64,000 bases of DNA from NCBI GenBank assembly GCA_011316305.1, contig SAUG01000123.1:62001-126000 (forward strand), in the 5' to 3' direction. The notes under the pieces are model-generated. The model was not told the DNA's origin. It saw only the letters and a list, made by a program, of their open reading frames with translations, and ran no database searches. The position numbers and the translations under genes are program-made. Shown here in pieces: positions 1 through 12,782 of the stretch (position 1 is the first letter of the stretch; every line of letters starts with the position of its first letter). Origin of the DNA: Rusavskia elegans. Taxonomy: Eukaryota > Ascomycota > Lecanoromycetes > Teloschistales > Teloschistaceae.

Positions 1-17
1 ATCCACAGCGATTGCCA

Positions 18-1765
18 TCATCTAGCTGTCAGCTCCACATCCGGATCATCAACCCTAGTATACTTTTGCCTCGCTAGACATCTTGATTTGTGGAATAGAT
101 GACCTCGATTTTGTTTCACATAGGTTGTGAAGCACAAGTTCGCGATTGCTATCGCCCCGACGCTGATGAGTGCAGGGTACTGGAACTGCTCCGGCTTTGA
201 AAAGATCGAAGTTGTGGCAAATGAGAGCATTTCGAACAGATTCTGTAGAGCAGCCTCTGTTGCAGAGAATTGCGAGCGAGAGTCGGAAGATACCTCCTGC
301 ACCCAGTGAGTAAACATAAGTGATATGACGAGTATTGAAAGTGCGGATACACGTACTTCTTGAACAAGATATTGTACGCTCAGGTCAAATCCCCATAGTC
401 CTATGCGACTCATGATCACACCGGACATCAAAGCAAGGTTCCTCAAGCGTACCTCTAGAGCTACTGTACAGAATAAAGCCACCCCTGCAGCGGCACATGC
501 AGTTTGCCAAGTAATGAACCAAAGGCCTGATCGAGTAGGGCCGATTCGAGACATTAGCATCGGTGCAGCCCATGTTGCACCCAGCTCAACGACCACAGAT
601 ATAAGCCTGAACACTGAAATCCAGATCGCAGTCAACCCAGAGGCCAGCAAGTAAGTGATCATCTGAGCGTTGAAGGATAGCACCGTCAAGTAGAGGATGC
701 ATAGCGACAGGGATGCCAAAAGAACAGGACTCCGGAAGTAGCCATACCGTGACGATCGGATCCCGTTAAAATAGGCCAAGACATGTTCTAGACTCGATCT
801 CCGGACAGGTGTCGTAGCATCTTGGGTATCCGCACTTGCCAAGGCGTGATCTGATAGTTCCAGTGTTTCTGATGACCGTGCAAGTTCGGGCACAGCATGG
901 TATACTTGAGCAATGGCAACGTATTCCATGGTCACTGAGACTAGACTGGAACCCAGTACAACCCAGAGCGCTACATGGGTCGATGCCGCGTCGACCAAGG
1001 AAATGAACAACGGAGCCACAAGTTTTGCGATAAGATCTATTCTTCGCATTGACGCATTTAGGTCTGTCGTCCGTTACATTTCTGCGTTGAAAAGCGCCAG
1101 ATGTGTCTTACCTCGTCTCCGAGTGTCATGACCCCCGGATACGGTGACAACCTAATAGCTCGAATTTATTTCTTGTATTTAGAATGTGCGGAGGTCGCAA
1201 CACATGACTCACCCAATCTCTCTCCACAGCGACGGTATTTGCCGTTGCAGCAACCTTCTCTATACAGGCGAGGGCCGCAAGTACAGTAAATAGGAAATGA
1301 GAATGATCTTCAAATTGTGGGAGAGACAAGAGACCAGCGAAGATGATGCACGAAGCAGCAACCGGGAGCCGCTGCCACACTGCGCTTTAGTCAGCTCAGG
1401 GATAGCATAGCTGGTTGTCCTATTCAAGAGCCGAAGGAAAGTAGAAATCGCTCACCGATCGAATGCCTAATTGTCACAAGCCGGTTGGACCTATCCATCA
1501 ATTTGCCAATGGATGATGACAGAAGGAAGACAGCGCAACTTCTGGCAAGCGCATAGATTGAAGCGAAGAGTAGAGTGCCAGGAAAGACAGCAGCGAGGAA
1601 AAGAAAAGCAGCAAACTCGAACATACGAGAGTTCCATGTGGACAGAAAGTGGGAGATGTAGAGCCGGATGGTGATATGTGTGAAGTCTGCAGCATCATTC
1701 TGCCCGACAAGGAAGGAACGATGGCTTGATTGTGCAGGACTTAGAGATCTGCTCCTGTCTATCAT
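18..1765 (-). CDS. Ferroportin-like iron/metal exporter (SLC40A family)
   Basis: Predicted multi-pass membrane transporter of the ferroportin-1 family, which exports Fe(II) or related metals; in fungi the substrate and membrane are inferred. Four exons fit: 1765-1456, 1379-1213, 1151-1112 (a 40-nt exon) and 1063-18, giving about 520 residues. Family marks are LYISHFLSTWNSRMFEF near the N-terminus, VERDWV at the exon 2/3 junction and LNASMRRIDLIAKLVAPL after exon 4 begins, followed by further hydrophobic helices. Splicing through the 40-nt exon gives VVTVSGGHDTRRR and restores the conserved frame. The start at 1765 is chosen because Met codons further upstream run towards the divergent RecQ start at 1912. 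The family call is strong; the exact start is moderate. Confidence 0.85.
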
Positions 1766-1911
1766 GATGTTGGATTCACCAACATCGTTGTCGTCCTGTT
1801 GGTCATCACAAGGAAGATAAAACAGAACAGAAGAGAACTGACGGAGGGCCGTGCTCACGTGATCTCGTGTTCGGGACTGATGCCACTGCATGTCGTCTGC
1901 CACGGGTTGCC
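1766..1911. promoter_or_regulatory. Divergent promoter between ferroportin-like and RecQ genes
   Basis: Only about 146 bp separate the two proposed start codons, so both core promoters must lie here or overlap the 5' untranslated regions. One GATA core is visible near 1815, but a single GATA is weak evidence. No TATA box is obvious. Confidence 0.4.
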
Positions 1912-3545
1912 ATGTCATCTCGCCGCAAGAGCAGCAACGACCCGATCGACGTTGACTTTACTCTTCGTCGTGTGTTTGGCAAGACAAGCTTTAGGTATCG
2001 CTGTCCGCTGGAGGGAACTACTGGATCTATCACACTGACGCTGTTCAGGCCATGTCAACGAGAGATCATAACCGCCGCTCTTGAAGGTTTCGATGTCTTC
2101 GTTCAAGCAGGTACTCGGTTGAGGATCCGATGACCACAGACTGTTCGACTGATCACTTCAATAGCAACTTCCTTCGGGAAGAGTCTATGCTACCAACTGC
2201 CTGCCGTCATCGACCATGGCATCACCATTGTCATCTCTCCGCTGCTGGCCCTCATGAACAATCAAGTCGCAGCTCTACGAGAAGCCAACATTAGGGTGGA
2301 GACGCTGAACTCGAATACGCCGACCTCGGACAAGAATGCCATCATTGATGACCTACGCTGTGGTGAGTCTTTGGGTCATGTCAATTGACTCGACTGATGC
2401 AAGAACTGCCAGGCCATCCACTTACTCGCCTGCTCTACATAACCCCTGAATACACCCTGACCGAGTCGTTTCGAAAACACCTCAATACAGTATACACCCA
2501 GGGCGAGCTCTCGCGAATTGCCATAGACGAAGCCCATTGTATATCCGAATGGGGTCATGACTTCCGGACCGCCTTTACCTCCCTCTCTTACTTCCGCTCA
2601 GCTTTCCCATCAGTCCCCATCATCTGCCTCACTGCAACCGCCACAGCCGCTGTTCGTCAAGACATCATCACCACTCTGAACCTCGATTCCGAGAACCTTA
2701 AGATCTTCACCACCTCCACGTCCAGGCCAAATCTACATTACGAAGTCCGATTCACTTCTGACGAACACGACAATCGCTTCTCTTACTTCGTCTCCTGGCT
2801 TCAAACCGTTTACGCCCGTCGTCGCAACAATCCAGTCCGTGCCGGAGAAATCACTGCCACCAATGAGCGTGCGGAATCCGTCTCAGGCATCATCTACGTT
2901 TCTTTCCGCTCCGAATGTGACGCACTCGCCGCTCGACTCCGAAACAACAATATCGGCGCTGCACCCTATCATGCCGGCCTCTCGGCCTACGATCGCGTAG
3001 AGTGTCAGAGGAAGTGGCTCGCCAACGAGCCCGGTTGGGATGTCATTGTCGCGACCACCGCCTTCGGAATGGGCATCGATAAACAAGATGTCCGTTTCGT
3101 TGTCCATTGGAATATGCCCAAGTCCTTCGAAGGCTTTTATCAAGAAGCAGGACGAGCAGGACGGGACGGAAAAGCGGCAGCATGCGTGCTCTTTTACTCC
3201 AGAGAGGACCGGGACAGAATTTCTCACCGAATGACGAGGGATATCTCCACCGGTGGCAACAATGACACCGCCAACGCCCAAGCAAAAGCAGCTCAATCCA
3301 AGAACCGAGCCGACAGTTTCCAGAAATTGGTCAATTACTGCGAAGGCACCAATAAATGCCGGCATGCGTTTATCAATGATTTCTTCGACGGTCAGGAGCC
3401 GCCGGCCTGTGATTTCGCGTGCGATTGGTGCAAGGATGCAGAGGGCTTGAAGAGGAGGAAGAGAGATGGGTTGGCGAGTGAAGAGTGGGTTAGCACGCAG
3501 AGGGAGAGGGGTGATTTCTTTGAGGAGAGTCAGGGGTATTATTGA
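1912..3545 (+). CDS. Compact RecQ-family ATP-dependent DNA helicase
   Basis: 3'-5' DNA helicase of the RecQ family, expected to act in nuclear DNA repair. Exons are 1912-2110, 2165-2362 and 2413-3545, about 509 residues. Splicing the first intron rebuilds motif I ([14 protein letters not shown]), and the second gives [14 protein letters not shown]. Motif II is [14 protein letters not shown]; the second RecA lobe has [20 protein letters not shown] and the arginine-finger motif [10 protein letters not shown] Cys-rich zinc-binding subdomain (YCEGTNKC...CDFACDWC) ends the protein. No RQC winged-helix or HRDC domain follows, so it is much shorter than Sgs1/BLM-type enzymes. The start at 1912 gives an N-terminal ~60-residue segment before the helicase core. 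Confidence 0.9.
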
Positions 3546-3978
3546 GGATTTGCAGATGGAGAGTTGAGGTGGGCTTCGGCTTGGTGCTGAAAGTTGATCG
3601 ATCGAGAATATGTACGGGCAAGACTAGAAAATAGCCTTGAGTTGCTTGATTCACTCGGTGTTATGCATAATGAGAAATGGCATTGATGAACAAACGAACG
3701 TGCATTTTTGACATATAGTCACTCACGGGATCCCCAAGCATGCTTTAGACGTCACGCGCTCTCAAATTGACGAAGACCTCCAATTGAACGAAATAGGGGA
3801 ACGTGAAACAACGAACCCAATCGATCGTCTCGAGGGCTATTTTTTCCACATTCATTCTATTCAGCATAGCATTCCTCCCTCCCCTTCTCCATCCATGAAC
3901 ACGGCATTCATCAACCGCCTACATGCCCGGTGGCGGCGGGACCTGTGCACAGATTAGACAACACACACGAGCGAGAAG
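3546..3978. other. Convergent intergenic region (RecQ / KH protein 3' ends)
   Basis: Both flanking genes end into this 433-bp stretch. It should hold two 3' untranslated regions and polyadenylation signals. I see no credible coding sequence or RNA gene. Confidence 0.5.
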
Positions 3979-5901
3979 TCAGCCGAGACCCACATTATTG
4001 TATCCCCCATTCGCAGGCGGACTGCCACTAGGCGGCGGCGGAGGGGGTGGTTCTTCGCCCGGTGGCGCCGGAGGAGCAGCGCCAGGTGCAGCCTGCTGTT
4101 GTTGTTGCTGTTGCTGATAATACTGCGCATACAAATTCACATAATTCGCATACCCACCGTACGCCGCATACGGATCTCCGCCGGGTTGACTGGCGTAATA
4201 TGCGGCATATTGGGCCGTGTAATCGGTGGGACTGGCTGCACCGGGTGGGCCGGGGGTTGCACTTGAGGGCGTTGTGGGGGTTTGGGCTCCGTAGGTGCCG
4301 TAGGGGTTTTGGGTGCTGTAGCCGCCTTGTTGGCGGTTGTCTTGGCCGTAGCCTCCTCCGCCGCCGTAGTTGCGTTGGGGTGGGTTTTCTTTGAAGCGCT
4401 CGTATTGGTCTTTTACGTTGGAGAGGAGGTCTTCGCAGAGTTCGCGGGCGCGTTCGACTTCTTTTGGATCGGGGCCGCTGGGGTGGGTTAGTTTTTAGTT
4501 GCGCACCTGGGCAATGGATGGAATGGAGTTACGCACGCTACATGTAGATACATGGGCTCATCGCTTTCACGCCCGGTACCATGTTCCATGAAGCCAGAGT
4601 TGCGGCCTTTGATTTGAACACGGCAGCGTGTCTCCTGTTGAATATGCTTCACGTATGCTCCACCGTGGCCGACGACTTGTGCTCGGAGGTTGAACCCTGG
4701 GATTGGCTCAAGATCGATTGCAATACGCTCTTCAGGCCATTTGCGCTGCGACAGAGTCAGTTGATTCACCTTTGACGATTACCTGCAATCTATCCATACT
4801 CGACCAAACTCGTCACGCTCCACTGCGTCTGGCTCCCGCCGTCTGAATCGTCGCTCGTCGACTAGGTTAGGAAGCTCCTGTTTCATGAGCTCCTCGATTT
4901 TTTCGACTGCTCTCTCAAGACCATCTTTCGACTGGCTGGTGATATGGAGATAGAGCGGAGGATTCTATAAAATTGTTAGAGGGTGCTTTCTGTCAGATTC
5001 AGGGGGACTCACGGCAGCTGTAGCCATGCTCTTGTCAGGATAATACTCTCCTCGGGTGGTGACATCTTGAAACTAATGAGCATCTCTTCCTACAAAATCT
5101 GTTTTTGGTCATGCTTTGCGTACCGGCGCCAGTATCTTCTTTGATCTAGATGTCACGCAGTGGAGGTCAGCAGATGCCACAGAGGTTTTGATAGATGCTA
5201 TATCCGCTTGTGTAAGCTTCAGACATTCTCCACAAGTAGGGTACAGTAAAGAAACAAGCGATGCTGCGTTAGATTTCGAAGGAGATGCCTAGGATATCAG
5301 TGGACATGACAAGAGTATTTACCATCTTTTGCGTAGAGCCTTTGGTCAGTGTGTAACGATTGCGGAGATCGTTGACTTCGATGTCTTTGATGTAATCTCC
5401 ATCGGCAATGTACATGTCTCCATTGATATTGCTGGTACTGGACCCAGATGATTTGGCAGGGGGCGAGGATGCCTTCGCAACGGGGCTCGCTGTCTGTACA
5501 CCAATTAGTGGCTGCTTCGATCATACCAAACCCATACACTTACTGATCGGATTGGAGGAACGTCGACATGCTGAATGCCCTTCTTGGCCTGTATAGAAGC
5601 ATTGATTCGAGCTGCTGCTGCGGCTATTCGATACTGTCAGTGTGGGCGACCGTTCGGACAGATTACTTCGTTTACCAGCGGCTGCTGCTGGGTCGGCAGC
5701 AAAAGCTTTCGGTCCCACGCTATCGGCAGCGGCGGGACTCATAGACTTGGTCGGAGCTAGCGGGCTCCTGCTTCTCTGTGTCTCTGATTCCCTCCGTGAT
5801 GGGGATCGCGATCGTCGATCAAAACGAGATGAGCGCTTTGGTTCTGGCTCAGTCTGGTCGAACCGTGACCGCTTAGAGCTTCTTCTTTCATCATCTGCCA
5901 T
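3979..5901 (-). CDS. KH-domain RNA-binding protein, KHDC4/BLOM7-like
   Basis: Predicted nuclear RNA-binding protein related to the splicing regulator KHDC4 (KIAA0907). The N-terminus is RS/RD-rich (MADDERRSSKRSRFD), then AAAARINASIQAKKGIQHVDVPPIRS, then DIEVNDLRNRYTLTKGSTQ, which opens a KH-like fold. A second KH module reads GFNLRAQVVGHGGAYVKHIQ and RVQIKGRNSGF, with an extended GxxG-type loop (GHGG). The C-terminal ~150 residues are Gly/Tyr/Gln/Pro-rich and end with polyGln and polyPro tracts. At least six short introns are needed; exon ends at about 5680/5630, 5550/5490 and 5330 are clear, the others less so. It is transcribed divergently from MTR4. The start at 5901 is preferred to an upstream in-frame Met that would overlap the MTR4 leader. 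Confidence 0.82.
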
Positions 5902-6098
5902 CTTGCGAGTCTTTGGAGGTGAACGTTTTCTTTCAGTATTGAAGAAGGTTGATCTTTGGCATGGACTGGAGAATCGACATGTCACCGTGCCGCGGCTTGC
6001 GACTTTTATAAGCGCGACTAAATTTGATATCCACAAGCACTGACCAGACCGCCAATACTCCCAGCCAACCGTTCAAGTTACACACAGCGATTGACGAG
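5902..6098. promoter_or_regulatory. Divergent promoter, KH protein / MTR4
   Basis: A 197-bp shared promoter between two nuclear RNA-metabolism genes. A TATA-like stretch (TTTTATAAG) lies near 6003-6011. Joint regulation is an inference from the arrangement. Confidence 0.4.
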
Positions 6099-9000
6099 AT
6101 GGACGAGCTTTTCGACGTCTTCAACGACCAGTCTTCTGGCACGAAATCGACAAATGGCGTTGTACCCAGAGTAAAGAAAGACAAGAGCAAGAAGAGGCAG
6201 GCCAATGGGGAAAACAAGGACTCATCGGAATTTCCGAACGGCGATGGTAATGCTCCTTCACTCGATCTCACTGAGGAGAAAATTGGCTCAGAAAGCCCAC
6301 CGGTTGGAGCTCATAGCGAACAGAGGGAAACCAAGCGACAAAGGAGAGAAAACGAAGTCGAACCAGTTGTTGCAGATACTTTCGAGACGGAGCAGTCAAG
6401 AGAAGTCGCTGCCTCTGCCGGCCTTCAAGTTACACAGGAAGGTACTGCTGTAATACTGTCGCATCAAGTCAGGCATCAGGTCGCCTTGCCATTGGACAAG
6501 GAGATCAACTATGTACCGATATCACAGCACAAGCGTCCAGACGAACCAGCCCGAACATGGCCTTTCAAGTTGGACCCTTTCCAGGAGGTTTCGATAGCCT
6601 CGATCGAACGAGGAGAAAGCGTTCTGGTATCTGCCCACACCAGCGCAGGAAAAACCGTCGTCGCAGAGTATGCGATTGCTCAGTGTCTCAAGAACAACCA
6701 AAGGGTGATCTATACGAGTCCAATCAAAGCTCTGAGCAACCAAAAATACCGCGAGTTTGCTGCAGAGTTTGGAGATGTCGGTCTGATGACTGGAGATGTC
6801 ACGATAAACCCTACAGCGACCTGTCTGGTCATGACAACGGAGATTCTGCGGTCAATGTTGTACCGCGGTTCTGAGATCATGCGAGAGGTCGCTTGGGTAG
6901 TATTTGACGAGATACATTACATGCGCGATAAATCACGGGGTGTAGTATGGGAGGAGACTATCATTTTATTGCCGGACAAGGTTCGATACGTCTTTCTCTC
7001 GGCTACAATTCCAAATGCCATGCAATTTGCGGAGTGGATCACCAAAACACATGGCCAACCATGTCACGTTGTATACACCGACTTCCGACCGACTCCATTG
7101 CAGCATTATTTCTTTCCTGCCGGCGCCGATGGTATACACCTTGTCGTCGATGAGAAAGGACATTTCCGAGAAGAGAATTTCAACAAAGCCATGACTACCA
7201 TTGCTGAGAAACATGGTGATGACCCAGCCGACGCTATGGCAAGGCGCAAGGGTAGAGGGAAAGACAAGAAGCTCAACAAGGGCGGAACCAAGGGCCCGTC
7301 TGATATCTACAAAATCGTCAAAATGATCATGATGAAGAACTACAACCCGGTCATCGTTTTTAGCTTCAGCAAAAATATGTGCGAAGCTTATGCTCTACAG
7401 ATGAGCAACATGGCATTCAACGAGGATTCCGAAAAAGCTATGGTCGAAAAGGTTTTCAACAGCGCCCTGGAGATGCTGACGGAAGAAGACAAGAAGCTCC
7501 CGCAGATCCAGAACATCCTGCCACTACTCAAGCGTGGCATTGGTATCCATCACTCTGGTCTTCTCCCTATCCTGAAAGAGACGATCGAGATTCTATTTCA
7601 AGAAGGTCTGATCAAAGTACTTTTCGCTACTGAAACCTTCTCCATAGGACTCAACATGCCAGCAAAGACCGTAGTGTTTACCAGTGTTCGGAAATTTGAT
7701 GGTGTGCAACAACGCTGGGTCAGCCCCTCGGAGTTTGTACAGATGTCAGGGCGTGCAGGTCGACGTGGCCTCGATGACCGAGGAATTGTCATCATGATGA
7801 TCGAAGAAAGGATGGAGCCAGCCATCGCCAAGGAAATCGTTCGTGGTGAACAAGACAAACTAAACTCAGCCTTCTATCTTGGTTACAACATGATCTTGAA
7901 TCTGATGCGCGTTGAAGGAATCTCGCCGGAGTTCATGCTTGAACGTTGTTTCTTCCAGTTTCAAAACTCAGCAAGTGTTCCTCAACTCGAACGAGGTACG
8001 ATGAATATCAAGATTCGACATTTCTCGTACTGACTAAGAACAGAACGATCTGAGCTTGAGGAGCAGATGGAGAAGATGAAGATCACAGACGAAAGTACTA
8101 TTCGAGAGTATTACGACTTGCGGAAGCAAATCGAAAATTACAACAAGGACATGAAAACTGTCATTCAACATCCAAATTACTGCCTGCCATACTTGCAAGC
8201 GGGACGCCTTGTGAAGGTAAAGTATGAGGACATTGTTTACGGCTGGGGCGTCGTGGTCGCATTCAATGAGAGGAGACGCAACCGGGACGAGAAGACACAA
8301 GAAGTCTCGTTTTCTCCGCAAGAATCCTTCATTGCCGACATCTTACTCATGGTGGCGGACGCCTCATCTACCGCCACACGTACCCATCAGAACATGCCAA
8401 GCGGAATTCGGCCACCAGCTCCGGGCGAAAAGGGTCAAATGCAAATCGTACCATGCATGCTCACCTGCATAGACGCTATCGCATACGTTCGAGTGCATCT
8501 ACCGCAGGATTTGCGGTCAGCGGATGAACGAAATGGGGTCAAGAAAGCTTTGGACGAGGTAAAGCGACGATTCCCGGATGGCGTGCCTCTTCTGGATCCC
8601 ATAGAAAACATGGGCATCACTGATGCTTCGTTCAAGAAGCTCCTTAGGGTATGTCAGCAAGAAACAAGCCACACCTTCATACTGACAGCCGCTAGAGAAT
8701 CGAAGTGCTCGAATCTCGCTTACTATCGAATCCGTTGCACAATTCGCCACAACTTCCTGAACTGTACGACCAGTACGCGGAAAAGGTCGAACTCCATGAT
8801 AAACAAAAGGCGATCAAGAGGAAGATCACAGATGCCCAAGCGGTAATGCAATTGGATGAGCTGAAGAGCCGGAAACGGGTGCTCCGCCGGCTACAATTTA
8901 TCAACGAAGCCGAAGTGGTCCAACTCAAAGCGCGGGTAGCATGCGAGATTAGTACAGGCGACGAGTTACTCCTCAGTGAGCTTCTCTTCGATGGATTTTT

Positions 9001-9485
9001 CAACGAGCTTGCACCCGAGCTCTGTGCTGCGGTCCTGAGTTGTTTCATCTTCGAAGAGAAAGCGGAATCTCCAGCTTTGAAAGAGGAGCTCGCGAAGCCC
9101 TTCCGAGAAGTGCAAGCCAAAGCCAGGATGATCGCCAAGGTGTCACAGGAAAGCAAGCTGCCGGTCAACGAGGATGAGTATCTCCAGACGTTCAAGTATC
9201 AACTAATGGAAGTCGTGTATTCGTGGGCACACGGCACATCATTCGCCGAGATCTGGTAGGCTGGTTTGTCTTTCTTACGAATCAATCATACTGACTGGCT
9301 CTAGCAAAATGACGGATGTGTACGAAGGAAATCTGATCCGACTCTTCCGCCGGCTCGAGGAGCTGCTGCGTCAAATGGCCCAAGCGGGTAAAGTGATGGG
9401 CAGCGAGGAGCTTGAACAAAAATTCGAGCAATCGCTCCTGAAGGTCCGGAGGGATATTGTTGCTGCACAATCTCTATATCTGTGA
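6099..9485 (+). CDS. MTR4: Mtr4/Dob1 exosome RNA helicase
   Basis: Ski2-like DExH RNA helicase that unwinds substrates for the nuclear exosome (TRAMP-type complexes in yeast). Exons are 6099-7995, 8044-8648, 8696-9255 and 9305-9485, about 1080 residues, the usual Mtr4 length. Motif I is [17 protein letters not shown], the DEVH-type box is [11 protein letters not shown], and motif III is FLSATIPNA. The second lobe has [19 protein letters not shown] and the arginine-finger motif [10 protein letters not shown]. An arch/KOW insertion follows ([19 protein letters not shown]), and the C-terminal DSHCT domain ends in [17 protein letters not shown]. All three introns rebuild conserved sequence. The start at 6099 gives [10 protein letters not shown], typical of fungal Mtr4; an in-frame Met 75 bp upstream is less likely. 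Confidence 0.96.
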
Positions 9486-9936
9486 TGCGTCGGTCATTTT
9501 GCTGGATATTGAAAGCATTACACGGCGCAGGACAACGTTGGGCCATTCAGTGCTTGGTATTAAGTATCGAAGCCTGTCAGGGGAAGTGTGGTGGTGATGA
9601 TGCAGGACCCGTTTGATACCCCAATACAGGCATAAACAGCAAAGGACGAATAATGTATATTGAATATGACTATACAAACATCATTTTGGCAAAACACTAT
9701 AATAGAGACTGGAAGGCAGTGAGAAAAGACGTGTTGTGCTGTTGTATGGTAGCTGCTGGCCGGCTTCTTTGTCTTGATTCGCTAGGAAGCTAAGGTAGTG
9801 AGGGATCCCACTTTTGGACCACCTCCATTACTTCCATGCGTCTCATAATACACATGATAATCTGTCAACAGGTCTCCAACCTTCAACAGGATTGGAGGTC
9901 ATCACTCGCTGTCTGACAGACTATTCTCCTCCAGCC
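9486..9936. other. Intergenic region MTR4-STS1
   Basis: About 450 bp with the MTR4 3' end and the STS1 promoter. An in-frame Met at 9814 would extend STS1 by 41 residues. I see nothing else with support. Confidence 0.4.
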
Positions 9937-10923
9937 ATGAGTAGCATCATAGCTACACCAGCACTCTTTCCCCATCAGCACCAAGATCCGCGGCTCTCTC
10001 CCTCCCATCCCAGTGTGTATCCTCGCTGGGTGATCAATCATACTGAGCTAACGAGCCGTCCAGTGTCATACAACCTCCCCACTTCAGCTGGCCGGAAACG
10101 CAAAGCCGAAGATGAAGAGCCCTCAGCCGACGATCGCATGTCCACCTCGCCATCGCCATCCTTCCATCAACGCACTCTGCCCGCCCACAGGATCACCAAA
10201 CGCCCCAGAGCTGGAGCCTCGGGTCGACCACTCTCTCTTCCTCGCCTGCTCGAGACATTAGATGCCGATTCTCTTCGGGGTGTCTTGCAAACCATCTGTC
10301 AGAGGCATCCTGGCTTAGGCTCCGAAATTGAGCAGACAGCTCCCAGACCCAGCGTTGCCTCCGCCCTCGCCGTCCTCAAACAGTACGAATCAGCTTTACA
10401 AGCAGCCTTTCCATTCGGTGGAAACCAGTCATCCGACTACGCCTACAATCGTGTCAAACCCGCTCTAGTCAATCTACTCGATGCTCTCGCCGATTTCACT
10501 CCACATTTCCTTCCGCCCCATGAACCACAAGCTTCACAGTCTCTGTCCTTCCTTGACAGCGCTACCGAAATTATCCACCACCTTCCCGACTGGGCTACCT
10601 TTCAGCATCGATTACACAAGCAGAATGCATACGAGGAGATCTCTAAGGCATGGACACTGGTCATTCAAGAAGCGGCAAAGAGAGCGGGTGGTATCCATGT
10701 TCAATATGGCGGATGGGATCAGAAGCTCGCGAAACACAATCAACAATCAGGCGGCAAGCTGCAAGAGGCTGTGAACGAGATGAGCAACCATCTGGGGTGG
10801 ATGGGTGGCCAGCCTTCGACACAGCAACTTGGCGGACGTGGTATTGACGTGAGCTCGGTGAGGCAAGAGCTTCTCTCTGGCACATACGGATCGAATCTCC
10901 CGGTGCGTGTCGGACCATGGTAG
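9937..10923 (+). CDS. STS1: Nuclear proteasome tethering factor Sts1/Cut8
   Basis: Sts1 (Cut8 in fission yeast) anchors 26S proteasomes in the nucleus. The N-terminus ([13 protein letters not shown]) and the basic signal [12 protein letters not shown] are typical of fungal orthologues. The folded part begins at [20 protein letters not shown] and contains [20 protein letters not shown], then a helical region ending in LGWMGG. The coding region is open from 9814, but ATG 9937 matches the family start best. A 51-bp stretch at 10013-10063 has intron-like ends (GTGTGTAT...CTAAC...CCAG) and is a multiple of three, so it may be spliced without changing frame. Length is about 328 residues unspliced. 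Confidence 0.88.
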   Translation: MSSIIATPALFPHQHQDPRLSPSHPSVYPRWVINHTELTSRPVSYNLPTSAGRKRKAEDEEPSADDRMSTSPSPSFHQRTLPAHRITKRPRAGASGRPLSLPRLLETLDADSLRGVLQTICQRHPGLGSEIEQTAPRPSVASALAVLKQYESALQAAFPFGGNQSSDYAYNRVKPALVNLLDALADFTPHFLPPHEPQASQSLSFLDSATEIIHHLPDWATFQHRLHKQNAYEEISKAWTLVIQEAAKRAGGIHVQYGGWDQKLAKHNQQSGGKLQEAVNEMSNHLGWMGGQPSTQQLGGRGIDVSSVRQELLSGTYGSNLPVRVGPW

Positions 10924-11503
10924 TTTCAGAGGGGGCCGAGGATTGTCTTAAAGACCTGAACACATATGGGAGCATACAGGACGTTGGGATGTAGTAGGCT
11001 GCAGTTTCTTTATTTGTCCCCGTGAAGCCTGATTCGGTGGCTTTCATCATAAGTACATGATGACACAGCATATTTAGAGGCGTTTCTTTTGGAACACGGC
11101 TTGCGGTCCACGGGCCGGGAAGAAAAGAGGTAATGTGCAACTTTCATTACTGCATAGCGTGGTAGTTTGGAGTATCCAGTAGCATTTGCCTTGAAGCAAA
11201 TGATGAGTATGATGACACGCAAGTGCCTTTACTGGAACGGATGCACGAAGTTGCTTTCACTTGGATACACACCCACTGTTATGAGAGCCTCTTTCGCTCC
11301 TTAGACGGACTCTCATACCCATGTGCTTGCCCGTGTCAACGGTCCATTATTCAATGGAAGGCGACGGGACCTCATGTCGATACCTCGATTGACACCTTCG
11401 ACTCCGCTTAGTCTTGGCATCACCACTCCATCTATCTGTCTTTACCTGCGTTACGCTCGTCATCTTGACTATCTACCGCTACAAAGCAGGATCCTAAGTC
11501 AAA
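10924..11503. other. Intergenic region STS1-DUF7918 gene
   Basis: A 580-bp stretch with the STS1 3' end and the promoter of the next gene. Only short unsupported ORFs are present. Confidence 0.4.
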
Positions 11504-12782
11504 ATGCCAGCCCTCGGTGACCTTCGCGTTGCCATTAGCGTTGATAAGCAACAACGAAGCGACTACCACGATGAAGACACGACAGATCAGAACGCCAAAT
11601 TTATCTCAAGATACGTGGAGTGCAAGTCTGGTGCCAGCTTTTCGGTTGATATTCAAATCAAGAAGACTATGAAGTTCAAGTCTGATGCAATCGTCTTCTA
11701 CATCTATATTGATGGCCATTACGCGGATAATACTGTTATCGCGCAAGCTACTGTCTCTTCAGCCAGAGGTGATTTTTACTTCCATCGTATCTCTGGGGCA
11801 ACCAGGAAGATTGCAGATCACTGGGAGTTCCGACCTTTCATGTTTGGTGAAATCCAGCATGGTAAGTTTTTACCGGAAGGAGAGTGACAGGCTATTCACC
11901 TGGGTTTCCAGTCGAACAGGTATCAGGACTGGTAGCAAAGCAACATGATCGCAAGATGCTCGGCTCGATCGGCGTTGCAGCTTACCACATTACGCGGAAA
12001 TATGCTATTTCAGCAACAACGTCTTCGTGGGACGAAATAAAGAGCTCCAGTCAAGTTGTTACACTATCCGAAAAACAGCTCAAGGGCTCCAGTGCTACCC
12101 ATGCTGTGAAGTATGTAGCTCCCTCGTCCCTTGAATTGATGAGGCGGGCATCCGAAACCGCGATTGCCAGCCATTTTGGATGCCCTTTCAACGCACTGGA
12201 TACGGCTTTGCTGATGAACAACATAGCTATGGTAAGAAGCAGTCTTCTGCTGGCCGTAAGACGCTCGATTTCGACTACGTCGATGGGAAAGACTCTCCTT
12301 TCGCATATTTCCAATTCAGATATCGTTCTAAGAGTAAGAGGTACTCAAATTCAAAGACTACATTTGGACTAAAGCATGACTAGGGGCGCTACAGTCGATG
12401 CTGTTGATCCCGCGAACCCCTTCACCTCCTCCGCCTCCTCGTCCTATTCCTCTCGAAGAACGTCCCGTCGAGTCCCCGTCAGTGGAAGAGCTGCAACAGC
12501 TAGTGCGCCGTCAGCGGGTAAGTCTATCTTCAGGAATAGCCGAGCACAAGACTGACCCAGAGAAAGGAGAGTCAGACGGCTAAGCCTAATGCCAAAAGTA
12601 AACTTGAATCCACATTAGCCGAGCAGCATATCAAAAGCGAAGGCGAGATCAAGAGGCAATCAGGTATCAAGAGCGAAACAGGCATCAAGCGCGAACGTGA
12701 TGAAGAGATAGAGGAAATCCTGGCTTCCGCATACGTGAAGAGACCGAAGAAGACGGTGCCAGTGGATCTCACCGACGTCTGA
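11504..12782 (+). CDS. DUF7918 domain protein
   Basis: Fungal protein of unknown function carrying the DUF7918 domain. Five exons fit: 11504-11861, 11912-12105, 12171-12333, 12384-12517 and 12561-12782, about 356 residues. Seen features: an N-terminal beta-rich part (RYVECKSGASFSVDIQ, YIYIDGHYADN), FEFRPFMFGEIQ-like strands, then YVDGKDSPFAYFQFRYRSK, then ALQSMLLIPRTPSPPPPPRP, and a charged C-terminus with repeated IKSE/IKRE motifs, perhaps SUMO-like consensus sites. The second intron needs a GTGAAG donor to keep the frame, so that boundary is less sure. A damaged relative lies 0.6 kb downstream on the same strand. Confidence 0.8.
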
